DNA of 64,000 nt from NCBI GenBank assembly GCA_963704825.1, contig CAVPHV010000018.1, positions 1-64,000 of the forward strand. The letters run 5' to 3'. The position numbers were made by a program, and so were the translations under genes. Below the pieces are notes generated by a model. That model did no database searches. It saw only the letters and a program-made list of their open reading frames with translations, and had not been told where the DNA came from. Numbering within the stretch: the first letter of the stretch is position 1; each line of letters begins with the position of its first letter. The stretch is from CAVPHV01 sp963704825. Its GTDB lineage: Bacteria; Actinomycetota; Acidimicrobiia; Spongiisociales; UBA5794. Of the stretch, positions 33,467 to 42,268 are shown piece by piece.

Positions 33467-34266
33467 GGCCGTGCCTCCATCACCCGAGATGCGATGGCGG
33501 CGATGTCATCGTCGCCGACCTCGCGGAAACCATCCGTTGTCACGGAGACGACGTTTGGATAGATACCGCGCTTGAGGTCAGGCCCGCCCGTGGCGGCATC
33601 CTCCTCGGCAGCGGCAACCAGCGCCTCGACGGCGAGGTTGAGGGCGGCGGCTCTGTCGAGACCGGGACGGAAGGCCGATTTGAGGAATGCCTTGGCCTCG
33701 GCGCCACCCGAGCCGGTGGTGGCGTATTCCTGCTCTTCGTAGCGGCCGCCGACGACGTCGAACGTGTAAAGGCGGCCCTCCTGCTTCGACTCGTCGAAAC
33801 CGCAGAACAGGGGCACCACAACGAGACCCTGGAAGGCCAGCGCCAGATTGCCGCGCACCATCCGCGCCAGATAGTTGGCCTTCCCTTCGAGGCTGAGCCT
33901 GGTTCCCTCGATCTTCTCGTAGTGCTCGAGTTCGGTTTGGAACAGCTTGATGAGTTCGAGCGCCATACCCGCCGTGCCTGAGATGGCCACCGCCGAGTAC
34001 TCATCGGCCGGGAACACCTTCTGAACTCGCTTGTGGGCGATGACATTGCCCGCAGTGGCTCTGCGGTCACCGGCCATCACAACGCCGTCGGCGTACCGCA
34101 AAGCCAGGACCGTTGTCGCCTCGGGGATCTCGAGGTTTCCGCCCTGCGGATCAGTCGCCCAGGTCGGCTGCAAGGCACGCTGTTCGAGGAGAGCGCTGAA
34201 ACTCGACGCAATGGTCGGAGCGTCGAGCGGGAGCGGACCGGTGGAGCGGTCGAGGGTTCCGCTCAC
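33463..34266 (-). CDS. prcB: Proteasome subunit beta
   Basis: Catalytic inner-ring subunit. A propeptide of 50 residues ends before the mature N-terminus TTVLALRYADG (Thr51 as nucleophile), with MAGDRRAT and the catalytic Lys region downstream (HKRVQKVF) and the SGTAG segment. At 267 aa it matches the family. Overlaps pup and prcA by 4 bp each, in the order dop-pup-prcB-prcA. Confidence 0.96.
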   Translation of the reverse strand: MSGTLDRSTGPLPLDAPTIASSFSALLEQRALQPTWATDPQGGNLEIPEATTVLALRYADGVVMAGDRRATAGNVIAHKRVQKVFPADEYSAVAISGTAGMALELIKLFQTELEHYEKIEGTRLSLEGKANYLARMVRGNLALAFQGLVVVPLFCGFDESKQEGRLYTFDVVGGRYEEQEYATTGSGGAEAKAFLKSAFRPGLDRAAALNLAVEALVAAAEEDAATGGPDLKRGIYPNVVSVTTDGFREVGDDDIAAIASRVMEARP

Positions 34267-34457
34267 TCGCCGCCCTTCTGCACGTAGTTCTTGACAAATT
34301 CTTCGGCGTTTTCTTCCAGCACGGAGTCGATCTCCTCGAGGAGATCGTCAATGCGCTCCGTGATCTCCTCGCCTTCCACGGCAGCTTCGTCGACAGTTTC
34401 GGCCGTCTCCTCTGTGCTCTCCGTGGAACGAGTCTGTTTACGTTCTTGTTCAGCCAT
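34263..34457 (-). CDS. pup: Prokaryotic ubiquitin-like protein Pup
   Basis: A 64-aa, disordered acidic protein with a coiled-coil-prone middle (ERIDDLLEEIDSVLEENAEEFVKNYV) and the C-terminal GGE. Ending in Glu rather than Gln means it can be ligated by PafA without prior deamidation, as in some actinobacteria. The gene starts 8 bp inside dop. The N-terminal 25 residues engage the ARC pore by analogy. Confidence 0.97.
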   Translation of the reverse strand: MAEQERKQTRSTESTEETAETVDEAAVEGEEITERIDDLLEEIDSVLEENAEEFVKNYVQKGGE

Positions 34458-35934
34458 CTTCGCCTCCCAGGGCCCGCAGCAGCGCCGCAGGCGTATCCGA
34501 GCGGTCGAGCAGGTCCCCTACACGATCTCTGCTGCCGCGCCGCGGCTCCATCATAGGCACCCGCTTCAACGCCTCTTCGCCGACATCGAACACAAGAGAA
34601 TCCCAGTTGGCGGCAACCAGCGCATCTCGGAACTTGGCAACACACCGCCCGCGGAAATAGGCGCGGGTGCCCTCCGGCGGGTCGGAGACCGCACACCATA
34701 TCTCGTCGTCGGTGAACAATCGCTGCATGCGGTCGGCGGCCACTAGCCGATCGTAGAGGCCACGGCGGGGATCAACATCGTGGTATTGGAGATCGAGCAG
34801 TCGCAGCTTGGCGTCATTCCATTCGAGCCCGTCGCGCTCCCGAAAGCCATCGAGCAACTGGAGCTTGGCGGTCCAGTCCAGGCGATCCGCGGTTGACCGC
34901 GGGTCGCGCTCGAGGTCGGTGAGGATCTCCTCCCACACTCGCAGGACCTCGCCATAGTTCTCGACGGCGCCGGTCTCGTTGACGTACTTGGTGGCCCATT
35001 CAAAGTACTGCCACTGGGCCTCGAGTGCCGTCAATACCCGCCCATCGATCAGTTCAAGAGTGTGACGCAACGTGGGATCGTGGCTCACCCCCCACACCGC
35101 ATTGACGGGATCGGTCAACAACAGCGGCTCAGGCAGCGCCCCGTCCTCGAGCGCGTCGAGAATCAGGGCGGCGCTCCCCAACTTGAGAAACGTCTGTACC
35201 TCCGAGCGGGTCGCGTCCCCGATGATGACGTGCAATCGCCGGTACTTGGCAGAGTCGGCGTGCGGTTCGTCGCGGGTATTGATGATTGGTCGCTTCAGCG
35301 TGGTCTCGAGTCCGACCTCTTCTTCGAAGAAATCGGCCCGCTGGGTGATCTGGAAGTCGACTGGAGGGCGCCCGTTCTCGGCGCCGACCTTGCCCGACCC
35401 GGTGAACACCTGACGCGTGACCAAGAACGCGGTGAAGTGTTTGACGATGTCGCCAAAGGCTAGGTCTCTGCCAAGCAGGTAGTTCTCGTGGGCGCCGTAC
35501 GAGTTCCCTTTGCCGTCGCTGTTGTTCTTGTGGATCAGCATGCGTTCGCCGGCCGCCAGGCGCTGCTGGGCCGCAGCTACGGCGCGCGCCATGACGAACT
35601 CGCCGGCCTTGTCGTACTTGGCGGCTTCGAGCGGATCGGCACATTCGGGCGTCGAAAACTCGGGGTGGGCGTGGTCGACGTACAGCCGGGCTCCGTTGGT
35701 CAGGACGACGTTGACGAGACCCGTCTCGATTTCGCTGGGAAGCGAATCCTCGAATCCGAAGCCGCGGGCGTCGCGTCCCGGGGATTCCTCATCAAATGAC
35801 CATTGGATCCTGGCGCGTTCACCTGCATACGAATTGATCACCGTGCTCGAAGCCAGCACCGGGTTGAAGTCGGGCTGGTTGCGCACCGTGATCCCAAACT
35901 CGGTCTCGGTGCCGAGGACCTTCGGGACGGCCAC
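34450..35934 (-). CDS. dop: Depupylase Dop
   Basis: A PafA paralogue that removes Pup (and deamidates Gln-ended Pup). VAVPKVLGTETEFGI at the start carries the catalytic Glu, and HKNNSDGKGNSYGAHENYL and KRPIINTRDEPHAD match the family. A segment of about 40 residues after the start (NSYAGERARIQWSFDEESPGRDARG) is the Dop-specific loop absent from PafA. GTG 35934 follows the ARC stop by 16 bp; an upstream ATG at 36003 would overlap arc. Length is 494 aa. Confidence 0.95.
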   Translation of the reverse strand: MAVPKVLGTETEFGITVRNQPDFNPVLASSTVINSYAGERARIQWSFDEESPGRDARGFGFEDSLPSEIETGLVNVVLTNGARLYVDHAHPEFSTPECADPLEAAKYDKAGEFVMARAVAAAQQRLAAGERMLIHKNNSDGKGNSYGAHENYLLGRDLAFGDIVKHFTAFLVTRQVFTGSGKVGAENGRPPVDFQITQRADFFEEEVGLETTLKRPIINTRDEPHADSAKYRRLHVIIGDATRSEVQTFLKLGSAALILDALEDGALPEPLLLTDPVNAVWGVSHDPTLRHTLELIDGRVLTALEAQWQYFEWATKYVNETGAVENYGEVLRVWEEILTDLERDPRSTADRLDWTAKLQLLDGFRERDGLEWNDAKLRLLDLQYHDVDPRRGLYDRLVAADRMQRLFTDDEIWCAVSDPPEGTRAYFRGRCVAKFRDALVAANWDSLVFDVGEEALKRVPMMEPRRGSRDRVGDLLDRSDTPAALLRALGGEDG

Positions 35935-35950
35935 GCTCAGATCCCAGTCG

Positions 35951-37675
35951 TCACAAGTACTGCCCGGGGGTAACCGCTTCGATGGTGCGACTCTCGCCGT
36001 CACCTTCGATCAGCGTGCGCACGTAGACGATGCGCTCCCCCTTCTTGCCCGAAATCCTCGCCCAGTCGTCCGGGTTCGTGGTGTTCGGCAGATCCTCGTG
36101 CTCGCGGAACTCCTGGGTGATCGCATTGAGCAAATCGGTGCGTTGGAGCCCTTCGGGCTCCCCGGCGATTTCGCGCTTGATGGCGTCTTTCTTTGCCCTC
36201 CGGACGATGTTCTCGATCATGGCACCGCTGGCGAAGTCCTTGAAGAAGAGAATCTCCCGGTCGCCGTTGGCGTACGTGACCTCGAGGAAGCGATTCTTGT
36301 CGGACTCGTCGTACATTCGGGTGACCACTTCGCCGACCATCGACTCGATCATCGCAGTGCGGTCACCGTCGTAGCGGTCGAGTTCGCTCGCCGCAAAGGG
36401 CAGCTCCTCATTCAGGTAGATCTGGAAGATCTGCGCTGCAGCGGTCTCGTTGGGCCGTTCGATCTTGATTTTCACATCGAGCCGGCCGGGACGCAGAATG
36501 GCCGGATCGATCAGATCCTCGCGGTTGGAGGCGCCGATGACGATCACGTTCTTGAGCGTCTCGACCCCGTCGAGTTCCGACAACAGCTGCGGAACAATCG
36601 TCGATTCGACATCGGAAGAGACCCCGGTGCCCCGAGTACGGAACAGCGAGTCCATCTCGTCGAAGAACACGATGACCGGGAAGCCCTCGTCCGACTTCTC
36701 CTTCGCACGCTGGAAAATGAGCCTGATCTGGCGTTCCGTCTCGCCGACGTACTTGTTGAGCAGCTCAGGACCCTTGATGTTCAAGAAGTATGAGCGGGCG
36801 TCGTCGCGCCCCTCCTTGGCCGCCACTGCCTTGGCGAGGCTGTTGGCAACCGCCTTGGCGATCAGCGTCTTGCCACACCCTGGGGGGCCGTAGAGCAGCA
36901 CGCCCTTCGGTGGTGCCAGGTCGTAGTCGTAGAACCGGTCCTTGTAGATGTAGGGAAGCTCGATGGCGTCCTGAATGGTCTCGATCTGGTCGCCGAGCCC
37001 GCCGATCTGGTGATACGTGACATCAGGAACTTCTTCGAGCACCAACTCTTCAACCTCGGGTCGAACCAGCTTCTCGAAAACGAGCCCGGTGCGCGGCTCC
37101 ATCCGAACGTGATCGCCGACCCGGATGAACTCGCCGCGCAGCGGCGCCGCCAATTCGACGACGCGCTCTTCGTCGGCGCGACCCAGGACGATGAGCCGGC
37201 TCTCTTCGAGTACTTCTTTGATCGTGACGACCTCGCCCGCCTGATCGAACGAACGGACGTCGATGACGTTGTACGCCTCGTTCAGCAGAACTTCCTGACC
37301 GACCTCGAGCGCCTTGATCTCGAGGGCCGGCTCAACGTTCACTCGCAGTTTGCGACCGGAGGTGAAGACGTCGGCGGTGCCGTCCTCGTTGATTCCCAGC
37401 ACGATGCCAAACGGATTGGGGGGTGCGGTGAGTTTCTCGACCTCTTCGCGCAGCAGGGCGAGCTGTTCCCGCGTCTCCTCGAGGGCGGCGGCCAGCTTCT
37501 GGTTCTGCGAGGTGGCTTGCGAAAGCTTGTTCTTCGATTCGAGGAGGCGCTCCTCGAGTACTCGAACGCGCCGCGGCGCATCCTGGAGCCGGCGGCGCAA
37601 GACCGCAACCTCTTCCTCCAGCATCCTGACCGTTGCCCGAAGGTCGTGAACGTCACCGTCTGAGTGATCCACCAC
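35951..37675 (-). CDS. arc: Proteasome-associated ATPase ARC (Mpa)
   Basis: A 574-aa AAA ring ATPase that unfolds pupylated proteins for the 20S core. Residues 10-85 form the coiled coil that binds Pup, then tandem OB domains to about 230, and the AAA module with Walker A GPPGCGKT, Walker B VIVFFDEMDSLF and the second region SNREDLIDPAILRPGR. The C-terminus ends in QYL, the gate-opening motif of this class. Upstream lies a 220-bp gap shared with the divergent ferredoxin gene. Confidence 0.97.
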   Translation of the reverse strand: MVDHSDGDVHDLRATVRMLEEEVAVLRRRLQDAPRRVRVLEERLLESKNKLSQATSQNQKLAAALEETREQLALLREEVEKLTAPPNPFGIVLGINEDGTADVFTSGRKLRVNVEPALEIKALEVGQEVLLNEAYNVIDVRSFDQAGEVVTIKEVLEESRLIVLGRADEERVVELAAPLRGEFIRVGDHVRMEPRTGLVFEKLVRPEVEELVLEEVPDVTYHQIGGLGDQIETIQDAIELPYIYKDRFYDYDLAPPKGVLLYGPPGCGKTLIAKAVANSLAKAVAAKEGRDDARSYFLNIKGPELLNKYVGETERQIRLIFQRAKEKSDEGFPVIVFFDEMDSLFRTRGTGVSSDVESTIVPQLLSELDGVETLKNVIVIGASNREDLIDPAILRPGRLDVKIKIERPNETAAAQIFQIYLNEELPFAASELDRYDGDRTAMIESMVGEVVTRMYDESDKNRFLEVTYANGDREILFFKDFASGAMIENIVRRAKKDAIKREIAGEPEGLQRTDLLNAITQEFREHEDLPNTTNPDDWARISGKKGERIVYVRTLIEGDGESRTIEAVTPGQYL

Positions 37676-37895
37676 TCATTGCCTCCCTCTGGGGTTTTGC
37701 AGCCCTCATCGAGTGGGCCTTCGCCCGCTCGCCCGGGTTGCCAAGTGTAGGCGAGAGCATGGGAAACCGGGACGGACTTCTCGCCGCTACTGAAGAGCTG
37801 CGAGAGGAACAGTATTGGCTCCAAAGCGTCTAACGTGTTGGCCTTCAGCACACGAATTCCCGGCCAGGTGGCCGGAAACGGAAGGAAGCTCCACG

Positions 37896-38141
37896 ATGAA
37901 GGTTTGGATCGACCAGGACCTCTGCACGGGAGACGGTCTATGCGAGGAGATTGCTCCCGACGTCTTCGTCCTCCTCGATGACGGGCTCGCCTACGTCCGC
38001 GAAGGCGAGAAGATCTTCGCGGAATCGGCCGGCAACTCGCAGGGCGCCGAAGGTCTCGCCGCCATCCCCGATGGCCAAATCGACCTCGTCGTCGAATCGG
38101 CCGAGGAATGCCCGGGAGAGTGCATCTTCATCGAGCCGTAG
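37896..38141 (+). CDS. Small ferredoxin ([3Fe-4S]/[4Fe-4S] type)
   Basis: An 81-aa acidic protein with a single-cluster pattern: DLCTGDGLCEEIAPDVF, then ECPGECIFIEP. The first site has C-x5-C rather than C-x2-C-x2-C, as in actinobacterial [3Fe-4S] ferredoxins that serve P450 or oxidoreductase partners. The ATG at 37896 is preceded by GGAAGGA. Such a ferredoxin often sits between arc and trmI in actinobacteria; its partner is not in view. Confidence 0.88.
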   Translation: MKVWIDQDLCTGDGLCEEIAPDVFVLLDDGLAYVREGEKIFAESAGNSQGAEGLAAIPDGQIDLVVESAEECPGECIFIEP

Positions 38142-38167
38142 ACACCACTACGTACCAATCGACGATG

Positions 38168-38193
38168 GAAGGCCCCGCTACTGCGGGGCCTTC
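38168..38193. terminator. 11-bp GC-rich hairpin between ferredoxin and trmI
   Basis: GAAGGCCCCGC at 38168-38178 pairs with GCGGGGCCTTC at 38183-38193 across loop TACT. It follows the ferredoxin stop by 26 bp and overlaps the last codons of convergent trmI. It has a TTCTCC tail on the plus strand, so it most likely terminates the ferredoxin transcript. Confidence 0.75.
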
Positions 38194-39023
38194 TCCGCGT
38201 CTTGCGCCGCTCTTGGCGCCGGGGCATCCTCCGCCTTCTCTTCGGGTCGAATCAGACGGGCCACGGTGATGAAGCCGGTGTGGCCGATCATGCGGTGACT
38301 GGGGCGAACGGAACGGCCCTCGACCGCCCACTCCCGCAACATGATCTCAAAGGTCATCACCTCGGCGAAGCGCCCGGTCCCCGAAATGGCATCCCTCACG
38401 GTCTGAACCTGGGGCACGGTCGGCAGATAGCAGCAGAAGATCCCGCCGTCGGCCATGTGCGCGGCGGCAGCCTCGACCGAATGCCAGGGTTCGGGGAGAT
38501 CGAGCACCATCCGGTCGGGGCGGACTTCCTCGATCAGGTCTTCGACTGAGCCGAGCCGAAGATCCAGATGCTCCGGAATCTCGCCGTAGTACTTCTCAAT
38601 GAGGCCTTTGGCGTGGCCGAGATGGTCCTCACGCCGCTCGCAGCTCACCACCCGCCCCCCGGGGATCACGGCGCGAGCGAGCACCATGGCCAAGCCCCCT
38701 GATCCGGTCCCCGCCTCGAGAACGGTCTGACCAGGCCCGATGTCGGCCCACACCAGGATGGCGCCGGAATCCTTGGGATACGACACCGTCGCCCCCCGGC
38801 CCATCTTGACGACATAGTCGGCGAGACGGGGCCGCAGCGCCGTGAGGCGAGACCCCATCGACGAGTGATGGATCGTCCCCTCGCGCGAGCCGATGATCGT
38901 GGCGTGGCTCAGGATGCCGCGGTGATACTGAAACTCCGAGCCAGGTTTGAGGGTCAGCAGATAGCGACGACCCTTGGCGTCCAGCAGCAGGCACGGTTCT
39001 CCCGCGCGAAACGGTTCACTCAC
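38178..39023 (-). CDS. trmI: tRNA (adenine-58-N1)-methyltransferase TrmI
   Basis: Methylates A58 in the T loop of tRNA. The AdoMet site is VLEAGTGSGGLAMVLARAV near residue 100, followed by VVSCERREDH and the catalytic-region DRMVLDLPEPWHSV. An N-terminal beta-barrel domain (1-75) contacts tRNA. Length is 281 aa with a short Ala/Glu-rich tail. TrmI genes neighbour the proteasome locus throughout actinobacteria. Confidence 0.94.
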   Translation of the reverse strand: MSEPFRAGEPCLLLDAKGRRYLLTLKPGSEFQYHRGILSHATIIGSREGTIHHSSMGSRLTALRPRLADYVVKMGRGATVSYPKDSGAILVWADIGPGQTVLEAGTGSGGLAMVLARAVIPGGRVVSCERREDHLGHAKGLIEKYYGEIPEHLDLRLGSVEDLIEEVRPDRMVLDLPEPWHSVEAAAAHMADGGIFCCYLPTVPQVQTVRDAISGTGRFAEVMTFEIMLREWAVEGRSVRPSHRMIGHTGFITVARLIRPEEKAEDAPAPRAAQDAEKAPQ

Positions 39024-39035
39024 GATGGTGCCGGA

Positions 39036-39140
39036 TCAGAAGATGGCCGAGCCGACGATGCCGACGACCCCGAGCACCATGGCAACAACCACGACCCATA
39101 CGGTGATCTGGACAAAGCGGCTGTGGCGGTTCGTAGCCAT
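39036..39140 (-). CDS. Very small membrane protein (34 aa), DUF4044-like
   Basis: ATG 39140 behind GGGTGAG encodes MATNRHSRFVQITVWVVVVA, then a second hydrophobic stretch ending GSAIF. The layout (short basic head, one membrane helix) and size resemble the DUF4044 family known from Firmicutes; that link is by eye. It lies between trmI and the 39144 gene, whose stop is only 3 bp upstream. Confidence 0.6.
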   Translation of the reverse strand: MATNRHSRFVQITVWVVVVAMVLGVVGIVGSAIF

Positions 39141-39143
39141 GGC

Positions 39144-39374
39144 TCACCCTTCGATCTCAGCGCTGTCGAGTTCCTCGTCGCCGCGCATGAACCGCACCTT
39201 GATGGCCTCTCCCTCGCGCAGGTTCTTGGCAAAAACGAGCTCCTTGGCCGGTCCCCGCCGCTTTCTGATCCACCCAACGATGGAGACGGCTGTGCCCACG
39301 CCGGCAAGGAACGAGTTGCCGGTGCGGGCGCCACCAAACAGCCACTGGAGACCTCTCCAGATGGTGCTCGTCAT
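39144..39374 (-). CDS. Small protein of unknown function (76 aa)
   Basis: Starts ATG 39374. The first half has a weakly hydrophobic amphipathic stretch (WLFGGARTGNSFLAGVGTAVSIVGWI) followed by a very basic patch (RKRRGPAKE), and the C-terminal half is charged (FMRGDEELDSAEIEG). No family recognised. Part of a leftward string of four short membrane-associated genes (40085 to 39036). Confidence 0.55.
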   Translation of the reverse strand: MTSTIWRGLQWLFGGARTGNSFLAGVGTAVSIVGWIRKRRGPAKELVFAKNLREGEAIKVRFMRGDEELDSAEIEG

Positions 39375-39399
39375 CCCTTCCCCAGTTCACCGAATCGGC

Positions 39400-39600
39400 T
39401 CATCGCAGGCGGTACACCTCGATGCGAGCGCCGCCCTGGGTCTTGCCCTTGCGGCGCCCAAACACGAAGGCCAGCGCGATGACGGCCACAACGGCAACCG
39501 CCACCACGACCCCCGTGTTTCTGGCCTGCACTTTCGTCTCGTCAACTATCATCTCGATCTCGCGTAGCTTGGCTTCGAGATCGTCGCGGGTGATGGCCAC
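39400..39600 (-). CDS. Small single-pass membrane protein (66 aa)
   Basis: An N-terminal amphipathic helix (residues 1-28, DDLEAKLREIEMIVDETK) is followed by a membrane helix (about 29-48, VVVAVAVVAVIALAFVFG) and a basic tail. It begins 2 bp after the stop of the holin-like gene and is likely co-translated. Similar pairs occur in other actinobacteria; no function known. Confidence 0.6.
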   Translation of the reverse strand: MAITRDDLEAKLREIEMIVDETKVQARNTGVVVAVAVVAVIALAFVFGRRKGKTQGGARIEVYRLR

Positions 39601-39602
39601 GC

Positions 39603-40085
39603 TTACGCACTCTCCTTGCTGTCTGAATCGTCGGCCGAGCCGGTGATGGTGTCCTCGGCCGGGCTGCTGGCTGAATCCGCACTCAGGCTCGGAGCTGAAT
39701 CACCGCTTGCGGCGGCGACCGGCGCTGCCGCCCCGTCGTCTTCGGCGCCGTCCGAAGTGTCGGCAGTTGCTTTGGCCGCCATGTCTGGAGTGGTGCGCCG
39801 GGTCACGTTGATGATGATGGCGGCCACGATGGCGAGGGCGATTGCGGCCAGCACATAGCCGAGTCCCTGCCAATACGGTCCGTCCGGCAATACCCGAATG
39901 ATGAGGCGGGCCCCGGCAATGGAGAGGAAGAGCGCTCCGAGGGCAAAGGCAGCCGCGGCACCGATTGCGAACCCTGCGTAGCGGCCGAGCTTCTTCGCAG
40001 GCTCAACCGTCTCCTGGAGAAGGTACTCCTTCGACATCTCGACGAATTGTTCAACGAGCTCCGGCAGCTCGGCTTGGTTCGCCAT
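39603..40085 (-). CDS. Actinobacterial holin-X-like membrane protein (phage holin superfamily)
   Basis: A 160-aa protein with an N-terminal amphipathic region (PELVEQFVEMSKEYL), two membrane helices (about 37-60 and 72-96) and a long acidic, Ser/Ala/Asp-rich C-terminal tail. The pattern fits the putative actinobacterial holin-X family (DUF1469-like), which is cellular rather than phage-borne. No phage gene is near. ATG 40085. Confidence 0.6.
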   Translation of the reverse strand: MANQAELPELVEQFVEMSKEYLLQETVEPAKKLGRYAGFAIGAAAAFALGALFLSIAGARLIIRVLPDGPYWQGLGYVLAAIALAIVAAIIINVTRRTTPDMAAKATADTSDGAEDDGAAAPVAAASGDSAPSLSADSASSPAEDTITGSADDSDSKESA

Positions 40086-40239
40086 TCTCTTCCCCTGTCG
40101 GTCGGTGCCCCGTGGCCTGCGACCTTGAGGCTACCCGATTTTCGACGCGGGCCGGATGCCACCGGTTGTGAAGGGCCATTCTCCAATAGTCCCCTCCTAC
40201 GATCCCGGGCCGGCGGGCCGGTCGCTAGCATCGGCGCCA

Positions 40240-41604
40240 ATGCGTGCTCTCGAGCAACCGGGCCTGGATGCATTGCGCGACCGCAGCCGGGCGCGTCTCA
40301 ACATGCCCCCGATCGTCATCGGGCAGGCGGTCTCCCTCTTCGGCGACTACATCGCCTACGTCACCCTTCCGCTGCTGGTGCTCAGTATCACCGGACGCCC
40401 TGAAGACCTAGGTCTCGTTGCCGCCGCCGAAACCCTTCCTCTGCTCCTGTTCGGGCTCGTGGCGGGAGTAGTGCTCGACCGATACGCCATCCGGCGCATC
40501 CTCATCCTCTCCGACCTGCTCCGGGCCGCCATCTTCTTCGGCATTGCCGCGCTGGTCGCCACCCGCGACGTCGAGGTTTGGGTCGTCTTCGTGGCCGCCT
40601 TCCTCGTCGGCTCCCTGTCGTTGGTGTTCGACTCGGGGCTCCAGGCATTGCTGCCGGCGTTGACGGGTGACTCGTACCTGGTCGACATCAACTCGCGGCT
40701 TTCGCTGGCCCGAACGCTCGCATGGTCGATCGGTCCGGCGATCGGTGGCGTGCTCGTCGCATCGGCGGGCGGATTCACGCTCGCCTTCATCGTCGATGGA
40801 GCTACCTTCGTCGTCTCGGCCCTCTTCCTCCTCCGGGTGCGCGAGTTGCGCCCGGTGGAGCGCGCCAGGCACACCAACATCGGACAGCAGCTGCGGCGGG
40901 GCATCCGATTCCTGTTGCGCGAGCCGCACCTCCGGTGGGCAACCCTCGGTGCCGCGATGGCCAATCTGGTGTTTGCCCCACTCGAAGCCTTGCTGGTCCT
41001 GTTCATCGCAGAACGCGTCACGATCGCCGCGACGCTCCCCGCTTCACTCGAGTGGCTCTTCCGGGACCAGGCTCAGGTCGGGCTGTTCATCGCCTTGCAG
41101 GCTGCGCTCGGCTCGATCGGCGTGATGCTCGCTCCCCGGGTTGCCGCCCGATGGAGCCTGGGCCGAATGTACATTGCGGGTCTGGCGCTGCTGGGTCTTG
41201 GCTTCGGCGCCGTCGCCATTCTGAGCTCATTCTGGGCCGTCATCCCGGCCGCGGTCGCCGTTGCGGGCGTGGCCTGGGTGAATATCGCCTTTGTCACGAT
41301 GCGCCAGCGCCTCACCCCGGGCTTCCTCTTGGGCAGGGTCACGACCGCGGCCAGAACGATTGCCCTGCTTCCGATCCCGGTGGCCGCCGCATTCGGCGGC
41401 TACCTGGCGGCGGAGTTTGGGCTCGTCGCCGTCTACCTCACCGGCTCGATTCTGGCGCTGGCCGTGACGGCAGGATTGATGCTGACCCCCCTGTGGCGCC
41501 GCCCCGTGCGCGACGTCGAAGAACCGGCATGGTCGTCCAGCCGGCTCCAGTCCCTCCAGCCGATCGACGCCCCGCCACGGTCTGCCGACCCGCCGCCGCG
41601 ATGA
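40240..41604 (+). CDS. MFS transporter (MFS_3 / EntS-like)
   Basis: A 454-aa permease with twelve predicted membrane helices. GQAVSLFGDYIAYVTLPLLVL in helix 1 and GRVTTAARTIALLPIP late in the sequence match the MFS_3 group, to which enterobactin and macrolide exporters belong. The substrate cannot be told. ATG 40240 gives MRALEQPGLD; an earlier ATG at 40156 is less likely. A second, decayed member of this family is at 47.6 kb. Proline-rich C-terminal tail of about 25 residues. Confidence 0.88.
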   Translation: MRALEQPGLDALRDRSRARLNMPPIVIGQAVSLFGDYIAYVTLPLLVLSITGRPEDLGLVAAAETLPLLLFGLVAGVVLDRYAIRRILILSDLLRAAIFFGIAALVATRDVEVWVVFVAAFLVGSLSLVFDSGLQALLPALTGDSYLVDINSRLSLARTLAWSIGPAIGGVLVASAGGFTLAFIVDGATFVVSALFLLRVRELRPVERARHTNIGQQLRRGIRFLLREPHLRWATLGAAMANLVFAPLEALLVLFIAERVTIAATLPASLEWLFRDQAQVGLFIALQAALGSIGVMLAPRVAARWSLGRMYIAGLALLGLGFGAVAILSSFWAVIPAAVAVAGVAWVNIAFVTMRQRLTPGFLLGRVTTAARTIALLPIPVAAAFGGYLAAEFGLVAVYLTGSILALAVTAGLMLTPLWRRPVRDVEEPAWSSSRLQSLQPIDAPPRSADPPPR

Positions 41605-41614
41605 GCGCAACCAC

Positions 41615-41770
41615 GGTGCTCAGACCCAGCGGGCTGCCTTGGTGGGAACACCGATTGTCGAGCGCCCCATAGCCGCGAGCAATCCTCGTGAGACAGATCG
41701 CCCGGTCACCGACGACCTGCTTCGTAACCGCCATCGATCGGAAGATCTGACACGTCGACCTTGTGCCGGT
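41615..41770 (-). pseudogene. Remnant of a Rieske [2Fe-2S] domain
   Basis: One frame reads HKVDVSDLPIDGG, and the next, overlapping it, VVGDRAICLTRIARGYGALDNRCSHQGSPLG. Together these are the N-terminal 45 or so residues of a Rieske domain of the type fused to thiamine-diphosphate enzymes (DNRCSHQGSPLG holds the first Cys-His pair). The fragment is frameshifted and runs into the end of the MFS gene, so the rest has been lost. Confidence 0.6.
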
Positions 41771-41812
41771 CGGATCCGGCAGACTTCACGTCGAACCGAA
41801 CCGGACCACCCA

Positions 41813-42214
41813 TCACGCGTCGGTTCCGGATTGGTATTCCTCGTCGGTCACCTTGTCGTCGAGCCAGGTGGTGGCTCCGCCGGTCGTCAATGACAGGTGC
41901 GTCATCGGCGTCGCCGGTGTAGCGCCATGCCAGTGCGCCTCGCCTGCCGGTGCGTAGACGACGTCGCCCGCGCTCACCTTGGCGGTGAGGCCGTCGCGAC
42001 GCCGCACAAGGCCGGCCCCGGCGGTGATGTAGAGGACCTGGCCGCCGGGGTGTTCGTGCCAATCGGTTCGCGCCCCGGGCTCGAACATCACCGCGAGCAC
42101 ATTCAGGTCTTCCGCCCGCCGCGGGCTATCGAGCGGCCCGAACCAGACGCGGCCGGTGAAGTGTTCTTCGGGCGCGGGCTCCCATTGGATGTCCTCCGCT
42201 GGGGTGTGTTGCAC
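41813..42214 (-). CDS. Cupin domain protein
   Basis: A 133-aa cupin: motif 1 is WHEHPGGQVLYITAGAG (metal-binding His-His-Glu-like set) near residue 52, and motif 2 PAGEAHWHGATP with further His residues. This group resembles the small cupin/carboxymuconolactone-linked proteins. Substrate unknown. ATG 42214. The C-terminus is acidic. Confidence 0.85.
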   Translation of the reverse strand: MQHTPAEDIQWEPAPEEHFTGRVWFGPLDSPRRAEDLNVLAVMFEPGARTDWHEHPGGQVLYITAGAGLVRRRDGLTAKVSAGDVVYAPAGEAHWHGATPATPMTHLSLTTGGATTWLDDKVTDEEYQSGTDA

Positions 42215-42268
42215 GTGATCCTCCCGCGATGTTGCTACGGCGAGGGTACCCCCGGCGGCCGCGGAATA

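Noticed and set aside
39603..40085. Phage lysis holin
   Set aside because: No other phage gene is near, and the layout fits the chromosomal holin-X-like family.
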